The notes under the pieces are model-generated. The model was not told the DNA's origin. It worked only from the letters and a program-made list of their open reading frames with translations, and did not search any database. The position numbers and the translations under genes are program-made. Positions 20,720 through 33,200 of a DNA stretch of 64,000 nucleotides are shown piece by piece (positions within the stretch are counted from its first letter, which is position 1; every line of letters begins with the position of its first letter). Origin of the DNA: Combretum micranthum (taxonomy: Eukaryota; Streptophyta; Magnoliopsida; Myrtales; Combretaceae); NCBI GenBank assembly GCA_024138025.1, contig JAMXBD010000688.1, positions 1 to 64,000 on the forward strand, read 5' to 3'.

Positions 20720-22356
20720 GTAGTATAACTGGTAGAAACTTATGGACAAGTATAATTTTACTTAACAAACATAGACATGATAATTCATGAAGTAAGACAG
20801 AGAAAAACTACACAAAACATTCATAATTGAACTTCTAGATATAAAAAAGACTGATAAAATTAAGTTTAACTAGTAGATTGCTAGTTATAGTTATGTTGGA
20901 AGTAGTTATGTTAAGTCCTTATCTAGCAGCACTTTAATATGTGTTTTAATGGAAAAAAAAAAAGTTAATTTGTAAAGTGGAATAAACTAAGTTTATTGTT
21001 TTAAGTGTGATGAAAATTGCAACCAAATTGTGTCTACAGTTTAGAACCGCGGTAGAAACTAAATGAAATTAAGGGGAAGTGTTTTTTGCCATAGCTTTAA
21101 CTGCAACCTAGATTGCGCTCGCGGTTGACCCCGCGGTTTAGGTTGTGAGTTATTCGAATATCCACGATCTGTTATCCTATCTAGTCACAGTTAATGTAAC
21201 ACTTGTGTTTCATAAGTATAGCATTTTCTTAAGATTTCTTAAATCTAAATCTTCTTATTTTGTTTTGTTTTCCAGGGGTTTATCCACTAACCGGCTAGTG
21301 GAACCGCCGTATTCGTAGTGCCTTATAATTTTTTAAGGACAAACAAACTAAGGAAGTTAAGACATAAATCTAGGACACTTAGGCACTAATAGGAATTTTT
21401 GTTTAGTCATATATTTAGTAATGTATACTTATTATCTTATAGAAACTAGAGATCAAGATCAAGACTTCCCGATAGACTACTACGATGATTAAGAAAAAAT
21501 GTATAGGTAAGTAACTCTAATCTTTTCACATTGTTTGTGTTTGTAAGGTAGTTGCACTTTCTAACTATAATGATAATTGACTGTGTATGGGGATGGGAAC
21601 AATGCATGCTATATAGTGATAGGATGAATAACAAACTTTAATATTAGAATTAATAACTAATTGCTTGGTACTAAGTGTGCAGTGTATATTAGTGATTGTC
21701 TAAAAACTATTTGGTCACTAAGTAATTAGATGTAAATCTTAATCGGTCCTTAAATGAGACTGCATGCATTGGACGACTGCATAAATTACATTTGCATGAT
21801 GTCCATGTTGTGTATTAGCATCTCAGTTTTGTGATAAGGCTAAGTTATTCTAGTGAATTTAGTTTTACGAAAGGTTACCACTAGGCGTCAATTCCATAGG
21901 AACTAAGCAGGCACTGAAGAGGTCGCGTATAGGTGTTGACATAAGGTGGCTAATACTTAGTGGAGTTTCCAAGGTTCTAAGATGAAGTTAAGATTATGAT
22001 ACTTATATATATACACATAATAATAAATGAGTTTAAAAACAACTTCTCATTCTTTAGTTCATAGTCTCCCCTAGGAGTAAATTACTAGAGCTAGTCCTTT
22101 AACCCCCAACAGAAGGCGTAAATCTTTATTGATTTTGATTCTAGTCATCCAAATTATGTTTGTCACATGTGGTTATTTTTGCATTGCACATGTTTGTTAA
22201 TTAAACTTGCTTGTCATTGTCATAGTATGTTAAGATCAGGTTATTCATTGAGTTGTTGTTTGCTTACACTCCTATAAAATTGCTTAGTTACAAGGATTAA
22301 TAGAGTTAATCCATTCCCAGAAGTGGTACAAATATGGATTAACAAGGAAACCAAGC

Positions 22357-22927
22357 TGCAACATGGAAGAGTGGATGTAAGAAAAAATTCCAATCCAAAT
22401 ACAGATTTAGCTCGTATACAAGCTAATTAGTTGAATGCAAATAAATAATACCCGAATACAAGTATTGAGAGCAAAGTTGTTTTTGTATTTTTCTTCTTAT
22501 ATTTTTTAGTTGCATAGGATGACATATATAATATGCATAATAGGTGCTCCTTGCTAGAAAATAACAAAATGATTGTGTGGCATGTGCAACAAATTGCTAC
22601 ATCAGATTGGTTGTAACAAACTAGATATGCAAAATATTCTTACTAAATTCTATACTAGTTTTAAGACACAATTGAATGAATGATCAGACTAGCTTAATAC
22701 AAATATAAGCATGTAATCATTCGTCCAACCCATTAGCTTCCAAGGCCCTCTCGCTCGACCCATCCATTACTTCTAGCTCAGCCTCATCTTTGTTAATTTC
22801 AGACATCACTTCACTTCCTCTCAAACACAACTTCCCACTTACTTTCAAACATGCCAAGTCCTTCTCATCTGCAATACAGTCAAACCCTAACTTCATCTTC
22901 TTCTCTAGATGGTTCAACCCCGTAGCA
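22357..22927 (-). repeat. Chromovirus 3' LTR (571 bp)
   Basis: TG..CA bounded. The polypurine tract lies directly outside its right edge. An open frame of about 65 codons inside the LTR (MKLGFDCIADEKDLAC...) is also present in the other LTR; it is a by-product of LTR sequence. Confidence 0.9.
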
Positions 22928-22941
22928 TTCCCCCCTTCTTT
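22928..22941 (-). other. Polypurine tract of the chromovirus
   Basis: The minus strand reads AAAGAAGGGGGGAA directly before the TG of the 3' LTR, the expected plus-strand priming site. Confidence 0.85.
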
Positions 22942-22959
22942 AAACCCCTTTGTCCACAA

Positions 22960-23241
22960 GGGGCTGTGAGGAAACCAAAGTCATAGTTCACTAGCAAATT
23001 CCCAAGTGGCTTCCGAAGGGGACATATGCTTCTAAGAGATAAGTAACATCGTATTAGCTCCATTCTTTCTCTTCACAATTTTCCGATCTAAGATTGCATG
23101 CGGCTCTAACCCTTGTTCTTCATGTATTACAGGTAAAGGAGAGACGCGATATGGTAATTGACCATGATAGGGTTTCAATTGGGAGACATGGAACGTAGAA
23201 TGCACAGCTGAGTCGGGTGGAAGATCAAGTCGGTAAGCCAC
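22960..23241 (-). pseudogene. Integrase C-terminal end and chromodomain
   Basis: The segment 23241-23032 has the integrase tail pattern YRLDLPPDSAVHSTFHVSQL followed by a chromodomain start (ILDRKIVKRKNG). The chromodomain continues in the same frame to about 22990 (pattern HMSPSEATWEFASEL), interrupted by TAG at 23032-23034 where the family has a conserved Trp, and by TGA shortly after. Chromodomains of this class are thought to steer integration to heterochromatin. Both stops fit G-to-A or C-to-T change. Confidence 0.8.
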
Positions 23242-23373
23242 TTTTCCTACTCAATCTAACACCTTAAAGGGTCCGTAGTATTTTTGAGCTAATTTATGTA
23301 CCCTTGTATGCTTGAGCAATCCTTACCTGTATGGTTGTAGTTTCAACAGTACCTAATCCCCAAGTTGGAACTC

Positions 23374-24195
23374 TCAATCACTTCTTTTTCTATCACAAAC
23401 CTGTTTCATTCTTTGCTGGGCATGCTTAAGATGAAATTTAAGCATGCGAAGCATGTCTTCTCTGGTAGGTAGCATAGTATCGACCATTTCATTTCTGGAA
23501 TCCCCTGGGACATAAGGTAGGTGTAATGGTGGAGGGTATCCATAAAGGATGTGGAAAGGAGTGTATTTAGAACTAGCATGGTAGTTGGTATTGTACCACC
23601 ACTCAGCCAAGGGTAGAAAATAACTCCATCTCTTAGGATACTCCCCAGTTATACATTTAAGATACGTCTCAAGGTACTTGTTAACCACTTCTGACTGGCC
23701 GTCCGTCTGTGGATGGTAAGAAGTCGATAGATTAAGGGATATTCCTTGCAAACTAAGGAATTCCTTCTAGAAAGTGCTTACAAAGATAGGATCCCTATCA
23801 CTGGTGATAGTTTCGGGCATCCCATGTAACTTGTAAATTTTTTCTAAGTACAACTGTGCCACATGAAGTGCTGCATAGGGGTGAGCTAATACTAAAAGAT
23901 GAGCATATTTACTCAATCTATCCACAACTACAAATACCACCTCCTTCCCATTAGATTTTGGCAATCCCTCTATGAAATCCATCGTGATGTCTTGCCAACA
24001 TTCCTTAGGAATAGGTAAAGGTTGTAGTAATCCCGGTGTAGCCACATTCTCAAATTTATATTTTTGATAGGTGTCATAATTTCTCACGAACTGTCGTACT
24101 AGCCTTTCTAGTTTAGGCCAGTAGAATATAGAAGAAATTCTCTTGTAAGTAGCATGTGCTCCGGAATGACCTCCCAACACTCCTCCATGATACAA
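23374..24195 (-). pseudogene. Chromovirus integrase (broken)
   Basis: Zinc-finger region GGHSGAHATYKRISSIFYWP leads into YDTYQKYK, where the two zinc-binding Cys of the HHCC motif are both Tyr (TGT to TAT; 24067-24069 and 24076-24078). The catalytic core keeps the first Asp (ITMDFIEGLP), the second Asp (TSDRDPIF) and the Glu (TDGQSEVVNKYLE), i.e. a D,D-35-E triad, but a break near 23760 separates the second Asp from the Glu. Integration would need both zinc finger and triad, so the enzyme is dead. Confidence 0.9.
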
Positions 24196-24330
24196 CTATA
24201 ATAATTGTTGTTTCAATTCCTCAATAGGCCCCACTACTACCTTTCCTTTTCTCCGCAATATACCTTGGTCATAACTGAAGTGTTTGAGCTGTTTTCCCTC
24301 CTTGAATTGCTCAATAACTTTGCCATTCCC

Positions 24331-25041
24331 CTAGGGTAAGTTCCAACTTTCCTTAATAGCATCTAGAAACTCAGGTATAGCTGCTTCGATAGAAAGGTGA
24401 TTAAGATACATACCTTCTTGCCTAGATAAGGCATCAACTGTAGTGTTGGTAGTTCCATTCTTATACTCAATGGAATAGTCTAATCCGAGCAACTTAGTGA
24501 GCCACTTCTGTTGGCTAGAAGTCACTACACGTTGTTCAAGCAGATATTTAAGACTTTGGTGATCAGTCTTAATCACAAAGGTCCTTCCAACCAAATAGTG
24601 TCTCCACTTATCAACCGCATAAACAAGTGCCAGAAGCTCCTTTTCATATACCGACATCCCCTTATGCTTAGGCACAATGGCTTTACTGATGTATGCAATT
24701 GGGTGATGTTCCTGCATGAGTACTGCCCCGATTCCATCATGACTAGCATCTGTTTCCACGAAAAATTTATTAGAGTAATCCAGCAGACTTAAAACAGAAG
24801 CCTTGACTAATGCTTCTTTCAACTTGACAAAGGCCTCTTGAGCCTCTACAGACCATTTAAACTGATCGTTGCGAAGTAAATTAGTGAGAGGTCTAGCCAT
24901 AATTCTAAACCCATGTATAAACCTCATATAATATCCCGCTAAACCCAGGAATCCACGCAACTGTCTAATAGTGGTAGGAGCTGGCCAATTCACAATCGCT
25001 TCTATTTTTTTAGGATATGTTGCCACTCTATACTGTCCCAA
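24331..25041 (-). pseudogene. Chromovirus RT thumb/connection and RNase H
   Basis: The longest open piece of the element (236 codons). It starts with the RT tail (IRQLRGFLGLAGYYMRFIHGF) and enters RNase H: FFVETDASHDGIGAVLMQ holds the first catalytic Asp, YEKELLALVYAVDKWRHYL the Glu, FVIKTDHQSLKYLL the next Asp, and NTTVDALSRQ the last. The four catalytic positions look intact. The TAA at 25042-25044 and a stop region at the left end isolate it from the rest of pol. Confidence 0.9.
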
Positions 25042-25640
25042 TTAATCGATTTGTTGAACCTCAAATACGCACTTACTTTGCTTGAGATACAATTTTTCTT
25101 TCCTCAACACAGTTAGCACAGTTCTCAAATGAACCACATGCTGCTCCAAATTAGGACTATATATCAATATATCATTAAAAAACACCAATACAAATTTTCT
25201 CATGTGAGGTCCAAACAGATCATTCATCAAGCCTTGAAATGTAGATGGTGCATTGGTCAGCTCAAACAGCATGACTAAAAATTCGTAATGCCTATCATGT
25301 GTGTGAAATGTTGTTTAGTATATATCGTTCGGATGCATTAAAATCTGATCATAACCCGAATGTAAATCCAATTTGCTAAAATAACATGCCCCATGTAATT
25401 CATCAAACAAATCTTCAATTATAGGAATAGGGTATCTATCCTTCACTGTTTGTTGGTTTAGATTCCTATAATTGACACACATTCGCCAGGTATTGTCCTT
25501 TTTCTTTACTAACACCACTGGAGATGCAAAAGACTGATGATGGGGTGTATCACCCCACTTAACAACATTTCCTTTACCATATCTTCTAGCACAATCTTTT
25601 GAATGGTAAAATAACAATAGGGTCTCAAATTGACTGGGGT
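25042..25640 (-). pseudogene. Chromovirus reverse transcriptase palm (broken, active site changed)
   Basis: Fingers/palm motifs in order: [55 protein letters not shown] (catalytic Asp in LDL), then after a stop at 25312-25314 the segment with NAPSTFQGLMND and the YxDD box. That box reads FFND: the first Asp of the DD pair is Asn (AAT for GAT, 25174-25176), which would abolish polymerisation. Frame also changes between the upstream linker and this segment near 25550. Confidence 0.9.
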
Positions 25641-26390
25641 AGAATTGTCTTGTAAGTGGATTATATGGTTACAAGATCTGTTTGGAGGCAACAAATGAGG
25701 TTCCTCAAACAGTTCATTAAATTCTTCCAACAATTCTATGATGTGTGGATGCACACACCGCTCTTCCCTATCCTCATTAACTACCATTGAATTAATCACA
25801 ACCCAACATTGTACTTCAAGTGCAAAATTAGGAGTAGACAGTAATAAAGACAGTTCTGTATCATTAATAAGAGAAATTACCTCATTCTGTCCACTCAGCA
25901 TGCAAGTTGACCCCTTCCATTGGAACTCCATCCTCAACAATTTGAAATTCCACTGTACCATACCTAATGACACAAGCCATGGCATCCCTAAGATGAGGTC
26001 ATAGGCTGTCATAGCCAGGGCATAAAGATTCGAATGGAATTCTGCTCCCTCCATTTTCCAACAGAACTATTCAACCATGTAATGACTATAAATTTTAGCT
26101 CCATTAGCTAAATTAACAGTAATGGATTCAACTGGGGTCATGTTACAATTCAAACCCTTAGCCAACTCTTCATCTATAAAATTAGATAAACTCCCTGTAT
26201 CAATAAGGATATTCAACTTCATTCTTTTAAAGAATCGTCTTACACACATACTGTGTTTTACATTATGGCCATTATCTCCCAAAGCACATAATGTAAGTGA
26301 AGCTAAATCACTCTCCAAACTTTCGAGATCACTCTCCACCAATACATCCTCCACTTCCCTTCCTTTACTAGCTACAACCAGAACATTCAA
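25640..26390 (-). pseudogene. Chromovirus aspartic protease and linker to RT
   Basis: The retroviral-type protease motif ILIDTGSLSNFID is at about 26200-26240 (LIDTGS is the catalytic Asp box) and the second flap-side motif YDLILGMPWL at about 25980-26010. A TAG near 26064-26066 separates them. The linker to about 25640 carries the usual [22 protein letters not shown] tract just before RT. Confidence 0.85.
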
Positions 26391-26399
26391 CCTCTTATT

Positions 26400-27459
26400 C
26401 TTGCACCTATGACCAGGCCCAAAGGCTCATCGCACCAGAAGCATTGCTTCTTGTGCCTCTTTTCCTCCAATTTTTCTTGTGTCATTCTACGAATGTTTCT
26501 TGAGCTGGTTATGGATGAGTTTGGTTGCTTGGGTTAGTTGTTAAGTGGTGAGTAATTAGATGTGATGGTTTTATTAGTATTAGGGTTGTATGTAGTGGTG
26601 GAGTAATTAGGTGTGTAGTTGGTGGGAGGAGTTGAGTATGTGGAGGTTCGGGTGGGTTTAGAAGGTGATTTGGTGGAGGTTAAGGTAGCTTCTTGAAATT
26701 TAGCCAGAGTAATTGCTTGGTTTAATGTGTTTAGTTGGAACATACATATAGGATATTGAATTTCAAGTCTAAGACCACTAAGGAAACAACTTACAAATTG
26801 TAATTCAGTGAGCTGGTTTTGGGCTGAGAGATGCATGAATTAGTCTAAGTAGTCTTGTAGGGCGTCTAGCTGCTGAAGTTCCTTGAGCTCCACCATTGGG
26901 TCTTCATAGATTCGCTTGTTAAAACGAGCCATTAATGCCTTAGTTAATTCCTCCCATGTAATAGGAGTTGTCTGAGGCCTTAGTTTGGCATAAGAAGAGT
27001 ACCATTCATATGGTTTCCTTTCTAAATGCATAATAGCCACTCTAACCTTAAGAGGTTCTGGCGTCTCATCTAGCAAGAAAAAATGCTCCGCCTAAGATAT
27101 CCACATTACTAACCCTTCACCATTAAAAACTAGAAAATCAATTTTAGTGTTGCAAAGTGGAAGCTGATATCCACTAAATGCACTGCCTCCAAATAACACG
27201 TTTCCAGCCTCTTATCTACCACATCCGAACTCCCATTGCCTTTATAAGAACTCATAGGAGTATTAGAGATAGTGGCTTTACCCTTCAGTTGATTTCTTAA
27301 TTCTTCTATGGATTGTGACTGTTGTTTTAACACCGTTTGTTGTTTTTGCAGGGTATCAGAAAACATCTTAATCCAGCTATCCTGCTTGTCCATTTGCTCT
27401 TTCATCAATGCCTTGAAGACCTCCTCCATTCTCTTAGATTCCCTAATTCCTTCGACCAT
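26400..27459 (-). pseudogene. Chromovirus gag (broken)
   Basis: The first Met (MVEGIRESKRMEEVFKALMK) is at 27459, 28 nt after the primer site. A capsid region follows (WYSSYAKLRPQTTPITWEEL; FNKRIYEDPMVELKELQQL at 27076-26840), then a Ser/Thr/Pro/Asn-rich spacer (26690-26530) and a zinc-knuckle remnant CFWCDE...at about 26450-26400, inside which a frameshift falls. Stops near 27080, 26838 and 27128 break the frame. Confidence 0.85.
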
Positions 27460-27472
27460 TACTCCTACCAAT

Positions 27473-27487
27473 GTGCTATGATACCAA
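27473..27487 (-). other. Primer-binding site of the chromovirus, tRNA-iMet type
   Basis: The minus strand reads TTGGTATCATAGCAC one base inside the LTR, matching the initiator-Met primer site with two changes. Confidence 0.8.
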
Positions 27488-27488
27488 T

Positions 27489-28059
27489 TGCAATGCGGAA
27501 GAGTGGATGTAAAAGCAAATTTCAATCGGAATACAGATTTAGCTAGGATACAAGCTAATTAGTTGAATGAAAATAAACAACACTCGAATACAAGTATTGA
27601 GAGCACAGTTGTTTTTGTATTTTTTTCATATATTTTTTTGGTTGCACAGGATGACATGTATAATATGTGTAATAGGTGCTCCCTGCTAGAAAATAACAGA
27701 ATGATTGTGTGGCATGTACAACAAATTGCTACATCAAATTGGTTATAACAAACTAGATATGCAAGATATTATTACTGAATTCTATACTAGTTTTAAGACA
27801 CAATTGAATGAATGATCAGACTAGCCCAATACAAATATAAGCTTGTAATCATTCGTCCAACCCATTAGCTTCCAAGGCCCTCTCGCTCGACCCATCCACT
27901 ACTTCCAGCTCAGCCTCATCTTTGTTAATTTCAAACATCACTTCACTTCCTCTCAAACACAATTTCCCACTTACTTTCAAACATGCCAAGTCCTTCTCAT
28001 CTACAATACAGTCAAACCTTAACTTCATCTTCTTCTCTAGATGATTCAACCCCATAACA
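27489..28059 (-). repeat. Chromovirus 5' LTR (571 bp)
   Basis: Same length as the 3' copy and collinear with it. The most divergent part is next to the primer site. Confidence 0.9.
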
Positions 28060-28384
28060 TGACTTGGACTAAAGAAATAGAATAGTGCTTTGTATAAAGA
28101 ATAATTTAAGAAAAATGTTTGTATGGTTTTGGATGTATTAGTTGAGGAACTCCATGTAAGAGTTACATAATGCTTTTCTTGTGTGTTAATTATATGTATG
28201 CAATGTATTTCTTATTTAATAAAACCTTTCGATCTTATTATAAATGTCTGCACCACGGGACATTCTAGTTGTACAATGCTAATGTACCTTTTTAGAAGCC
28301 TCAGATGGTTAAATACAAATATTTGTGACAGTAAGTGTTTCAAGTAGTTGAAAGGGGATATCAATGTTTTGCAAAATGAATCAA

Positions 28385-28580
28385 ATGAGGTATTGATGTT
28401 TTACAAGATTCATTTAAGGTATCAACGATTCGATTAATTTTTAATTAAGTTTTTGAAATTTTCATTAATGGTAAATTATTAATACTTTTTTTACTCACTT
28501 TATAAAATGTTTATACCTCTTTTTAACCACTTAAAACGTTGATACCTTAAATGAACTTACTATCAAACGTTGATGCCTTT
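28385..28580. repeat. Fold-back inverted repeat, possible MITE
   Basis: A perfect 19-bp inverted pair (ttcatttaaggtatcaacg at 28409-28427; its complement at 28537-28555) lies inside weaker outer arms built on a 'ttgatgttt' motif. Arms about 40 bp. I could not define terminal bases or a target duplication. Confidence 0.45.
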
Positions 28581-29432
28581 TAATATAATTTATCCCAATA
28601 AATAATAATTTTTCATTAGCTCTCTCTATAGTATGTTAAATTGCAAAAGCAAATTTTTAAAAGGGGTTACTCTGTCACATACTCACAATATAGTATATAT
28701 GATTTTCTTTTTTTATTATCAAAAGTCACATTTTACTATTATCAATTATCATTACATGGATGAAAGCATAATTGTCATAGTGAATCTCATTAGCCATAAG
28801 ATTAAAAAATATTATTATATATAGCAAATCATGTTTTATTTCTCCTATAACTTTTCTTATCATTGTATCATTTGTTTACATGGTAGCAAAAGAAATAACA
28901 TTACCTTTTATTGTCTTTTTAAAATATCTTCTTTCTATGAATTTTTAAGTTTATTTTATCATGATAACCTTCTCATATTATTATACATTCCAATCATTGG
29001 AAATACTATATATAGTGAATATTTTCTAATTAGATCAATAAAATATTTTCAAAATTATGTGTAATATCATACAATTATCAATTATATTTTACATTCTTTT
29101 CATCTATATAGGAATTTATATTATAAGTTATAGATTAATTATGTATACACATACGATACATTAAATAAATATATATATATTGCAATATGGGACACTTAAA
29201 CCATAATTGAAATATGTTCCTCTTTACCTTTTAATGTGGCATCCATCCTTGGCTAAATATTATATGTGTAAGCTATAAGTTACGTTATATATATAAGATA
29301 CCTGCCATATATATAAGTTATAAGTTGTACATATCAAAATGTCCATAAAAATATAAATACATAATTTAAAGAACATAAATATCTAATCTATGTATTATAT
29401 ATGTTGTATGTGCATGTGTATGATATATTTAG
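28581..29432. other. AT-rich DNA without a gene
   Basis: No coding pattern. Many short open frames exist but their translations are low-complexity (F, I, L, Y, N) as expected from AT-rich sequence. Confidence 0.6.
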
Positions 29433-29761
29433 AGGAAAAGCATATTTTTAGTCCTTAACGTTTGTCATTTTATCTATTTAAGTTTTAAACCATTTTTCTT
29501 TTTTATTTCAGTCCTTAAAGTTTGAACATATTGATAGTTATGGACATATGTTAAATCTGTTGATTTTTTCATCTAATTTATATGATGTGGCTTTGTTCTT
29601 TCGATTTTTAATGCCACGCCAACACGACCCCAAATAATTTATTTCAACCATCTATAGCCAACCGAGTTAAAAATATATCCTAACATTTCAACAATCTAGA
29701 ATTTAAAAAAAAAAAAAAAAAGAAAACATCTCAATACATTCAAACACACCTTTCGTAATAA

Positions 29762-29784
29762 TATATATATATATATATATATAT
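29762..29784. repeat. (AT)n microsatellite
   Basis: About eleven AT dinucleotides within the left half of the TIR element. A shorter run lies at 5566-5580. Confidence 0.85.
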
Positions 29785-30272
29785 CTCCTTAAATCATCCA
29801 ACCAAAACTATTTCAAATTTAAGTTAATCTTATTTTTCTTAGAAAGAAGAATATGTGATTTTATTTTTTGCCATATTTCAATTTACTTCTATTAAAATAA
29901 TTTAAATAGTTTGACATCTAATACAAACTTAATATTAAGGTGATCTGATTTTAGATATATTTGACTTCTAAGATGAATGGTACCTTGGAGCAAAAGACAC
30001 AGCCCCGCCTAACAACGGCTACGCCTACAAGGGCTATGAGGAGGCAGCAGGTCTCTTTGTTGCTTGTTGGAAGTTTTTGGGTGGAGAGGTGTTCGTGTAG
30101 GAGGTTATAGGATATAGCTTAGGAGGTGGAAGTTGTGGTGGTGGAGGAGGAGGTGGAGATTGTGGGGGGAAGTGAAAAAGTTGTTGCGGAAGATGAGGAA
30201 TGAATACTAGCGGTGCTGGGGGTGCAGAGAAGGGTGGTGGGTGGTAGAGGGTTGAGGTCTAAAGAGTGGCGG

Positions 30273-33200
30273 GGTCATGCCCCAAAGGGTACCCTATACG
30301 TAACAGTCCACCACGCTCAATATTAAAGCTTTAGTATGACAACCTTAGTCATTCCCAGAAGCTTTGATATTAAGTGTAAGGCGTGCTCTCACAATTTTAG
30401 AGGACCATTCATGGAATTATGAAGCTTAATGAGATATAATAACAATTTAAGAAAAGAGGATTCATAATATTTATTTGTTTAAAACAACAATCTTACAAAT
30501 CTTAGGGGTATTTTCCAGTCACAAATAACTATAATCTATTACAAGAATATTTCTATGAAGTCTATATCTCATTCAATACTAAAACTTTATTTAGAAATTC
30601 CTTATCCAAAAGGAAAGTACCTGGTTACAGGGTCCTCGTAGCCTCAACCACAAATAGGTAAACTGCAAAAGATATCTATGGGGTATAAGCTAATAGGCTT
30701 AGTGAAAACTATTTCCATAAATAACTCCATGTGTAATAGAATTCAAACAAGTTATTTAAGTAGATAAATGAAATGCAACATACACGTGGGCAAACAAGGC
30801 ATATAGTTTTCTGGTAATTATATGTTGAATGGATTTACGTCCTCCATTCGGGGTTTGGTGATATGCAACCTCAAAAAAGTAGTTTTAGTTAAAAAGATTT
30901 ATGCTTTCGATCAATATCGCCAAGCATATTAAGTCTACTTGAATTGAGCCATGCTTCCGAACTTTTCGCCAAGCATTTAACTCCATGTTGACAAGCAATC
31001 ACTTTCTGTTACTCCACCAAGTGTTGCTTTCGACCCGAGCTATCGTCCTTGTAAACCCCGAGAATTCTAAGGAAATAGGATAGTCACAATTAAGATAGAT
31101 ATTGGAGTTCGTTTACCCGGTTAGGCCTTAGTTAGAAATTCTAGAGTATTATAAACCTATTTATGATTTAAAAACCCTAGATCGGGAATTTTTAGTATTA
31201 AAAGAACTATAGCTAAATTTTATAATCTGAGTCTAGAATCTAGAAAATAAGTGTAAATAAAATTTTATTTCAAGAACATTAGAAAGCCAATGACTTGTAG
31301 TATATATAGAATGAAAATGATCCATTAAAGATAAACCGTTAGGGTTATAAATATGTACTAAAAAGCTATAAACGAGCCTATAATTAATAATCTAGACTTC
31401 AAATAAAAATTTTGACCACACCATAATATTAGTTAGAAAATTTAGAGTCCATAGATACCAATTTTATATTTTGACCTTTTAGGCCCCGAAACCCTAATCG
31501 CGTAAGACCAAACTTTAAAAATACTAAATCGCGTAAATTTTAAACTTAAAATTTGAAGTCAACCATATTGTAGAAATATTTTGGGACCTAAATTAAATTT
31601 TTTAGAATAAAACTTTTACGAAACTAATATTAATATACGTGTAGGGGATAGTTTTTGACGTAATTAGTTAGATATTTAAATTTTTACTAATTTACCTAAA
31701 AAGTGGACATGATTTACGGTGGATAAAGGTTACAAATTGCTGCCCAAAAATTTCACCACATCCCACCTGCACAAGTCAAAGTTAGTTAGAATGAAAGGAT
31801 AAAAATTGAACAAATGAACCAATTAAAAAGCTCCACCAATGCTCTAATCATTACACTTAATAAGACCCTTACAAATCAGCAAAAGAAGCTTGGAAATAGC
31901 CCCCCCATACCAGAACTCACGTGGCAGCCCCTTTACAAGCCACAATTAGACAAAAAATTTAATTAATTAATTAAACACTTACTCTACAAGTTACATATAT
32001 CTATAAATATGAGATTAAGACAATTTGGGAAGTCAAAACTCCAACTACCAGCCACTTTCCCCCTTCTCCACGTGAACAGCTGCAGCACACACACACTCAC
32101 TTACAAATTCAAATTTCCCTCTTTGCAACCTCTAGCCTTCACTTAACCTTCCAACAAATTAAATAACACATAACCTAAGCTTCAACTACCATTATAGAAA
32201 GCCACCAATCATTCTACCATTAAGAAGGCAAGGGTAAGAATTTATAAGTTAGTTATTTATTTCATAAAATATAGTAGACTTACTAAATTGCTAAAATATG
32301 TAGGTCTTAATCAAAATAGAAAGGAGGAATTGCCATCTACACTCCTAAGCCCACAAGGTAAGTCCTACACCTTTAAATTATTTCCTCATTCTAAATTAAG
32401 AAAATGAATGTCATACATTGCCATAGATACATTTTTAGAAGCCTCCATAGAGTTATGTTGATGGTAGAATAAATAGAAATGATGTAGGATAAATATTTTG
32501 AATGAATTAGAATAAGGAGGAGCCTTGAAGAAAATTGTCTAAACATTAGAAAACCCTAGAATTTCACATTGAAGTTACTACAAGACTTTTTGTCTTGAAA
32601 ACCCTAGCTCATAATCTTGTAAATTAGTAAACACATTATAATTGTCATCTAAACAATTTGAACTAGCCAATGCCTTACCCATTAGAAGTCTTGAACTTAA
32701 AACTCATAATGGGAAATTGCTAAAGTGTAGATAAGGGAAATTTAATGGAGTAGAAATAATCTTAAGAAATATACTATAAACCGAATACATAGACAATTAA
32801 TTTGATGAACTTAAAAATAATGTAGAGGGTCATTAGTAATCTAGATGGAAACCCCTTAATTCTAATTGAGAACTCACTTTACATAAGGTTGAAAGACAAA
32901 GTATATAATAGAAGAAAATATTGATATCACTAAGCACATTGATAGGTAAAATAAATTAGAATTCAAATAAGATTCTTGCCATTAGTAGAAGTCTAAGAAG
33001 ACTAAGAAATAAAAATGATCTTGAGAAAGTCTTACACTAATCATAGAAAACTATTGCAAACAAATAAAATTAGTAACTAGCATTATAGGTAAAATAAGCT
33101 TTTTAACACTTAATTATACATAAAAATATAAGCTAACATAAGTAATATAAGTATACTTAAAGATTTGTACTAAAAACATGAATTTAAATTAATTAGATCA

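Larger units (their letters stand above)
22357..28059 (-). mobile_element. Chromovirus (Ty3/gypsy with chromodomain), full length, inactive
   Basis: A 5.7-kb element read right to left: 5' LTR 27489-28059, primer site, gag, protease, RT, RNase H, integrase, chromodomain, polypurine tract, 3' LTR 22357-22927. Domain order and C-terminal chromodomain place it in the chromovirus branch. Both LTRs are exactly 571 bp but differ at many positions (about one in ten in the parts I compared), so it is old. Stops and frameshifts occur throughout gag and pol. The flanks (caagc left, tgact right) do not form a target duplication. It lies inside GSL5. Confidence 0.9.
15398..28250 (+). mobile_element. GSL5, diverged unit split by a copia and a chromovirus
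   Basis: Starts TGTAAAACCCTCATTTTC at 15398, is interrupted at 15754-20719 and 22357-28059, and fades out around 28150-28270 without a clear GCGTGACA end, so the right edge is uncertain. The 21430-22260 part matches GSL7: exon-2-like 21443-21506 (acceptor TTATAG, perfect donor GTAAGT), the following 'attgtttgtgtttgtaa' tract, and a hairpin at 22132-22154. Exon 2 ends DFPIDYYDD-stop, like the GSL7 copy. Net length is about 2.2 kb, shorter than other units, so internal loss is likely. Confidence 0.5.

Noticed and set aside
22717..22959. 80-codon frame with a charged, seemingly protein-like sequence
   Set aside because: It is the chromovirus 3' LTR read in the pol direction plus the polypurine tract; the same frame appears in the other LTR (27849-28055).
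24511..24792. 93-codon plus-strand frame opposite RNase H, and similar ones opposite protease and gag
   Set aside because: Shadow frames of the minus-strand pol domains.
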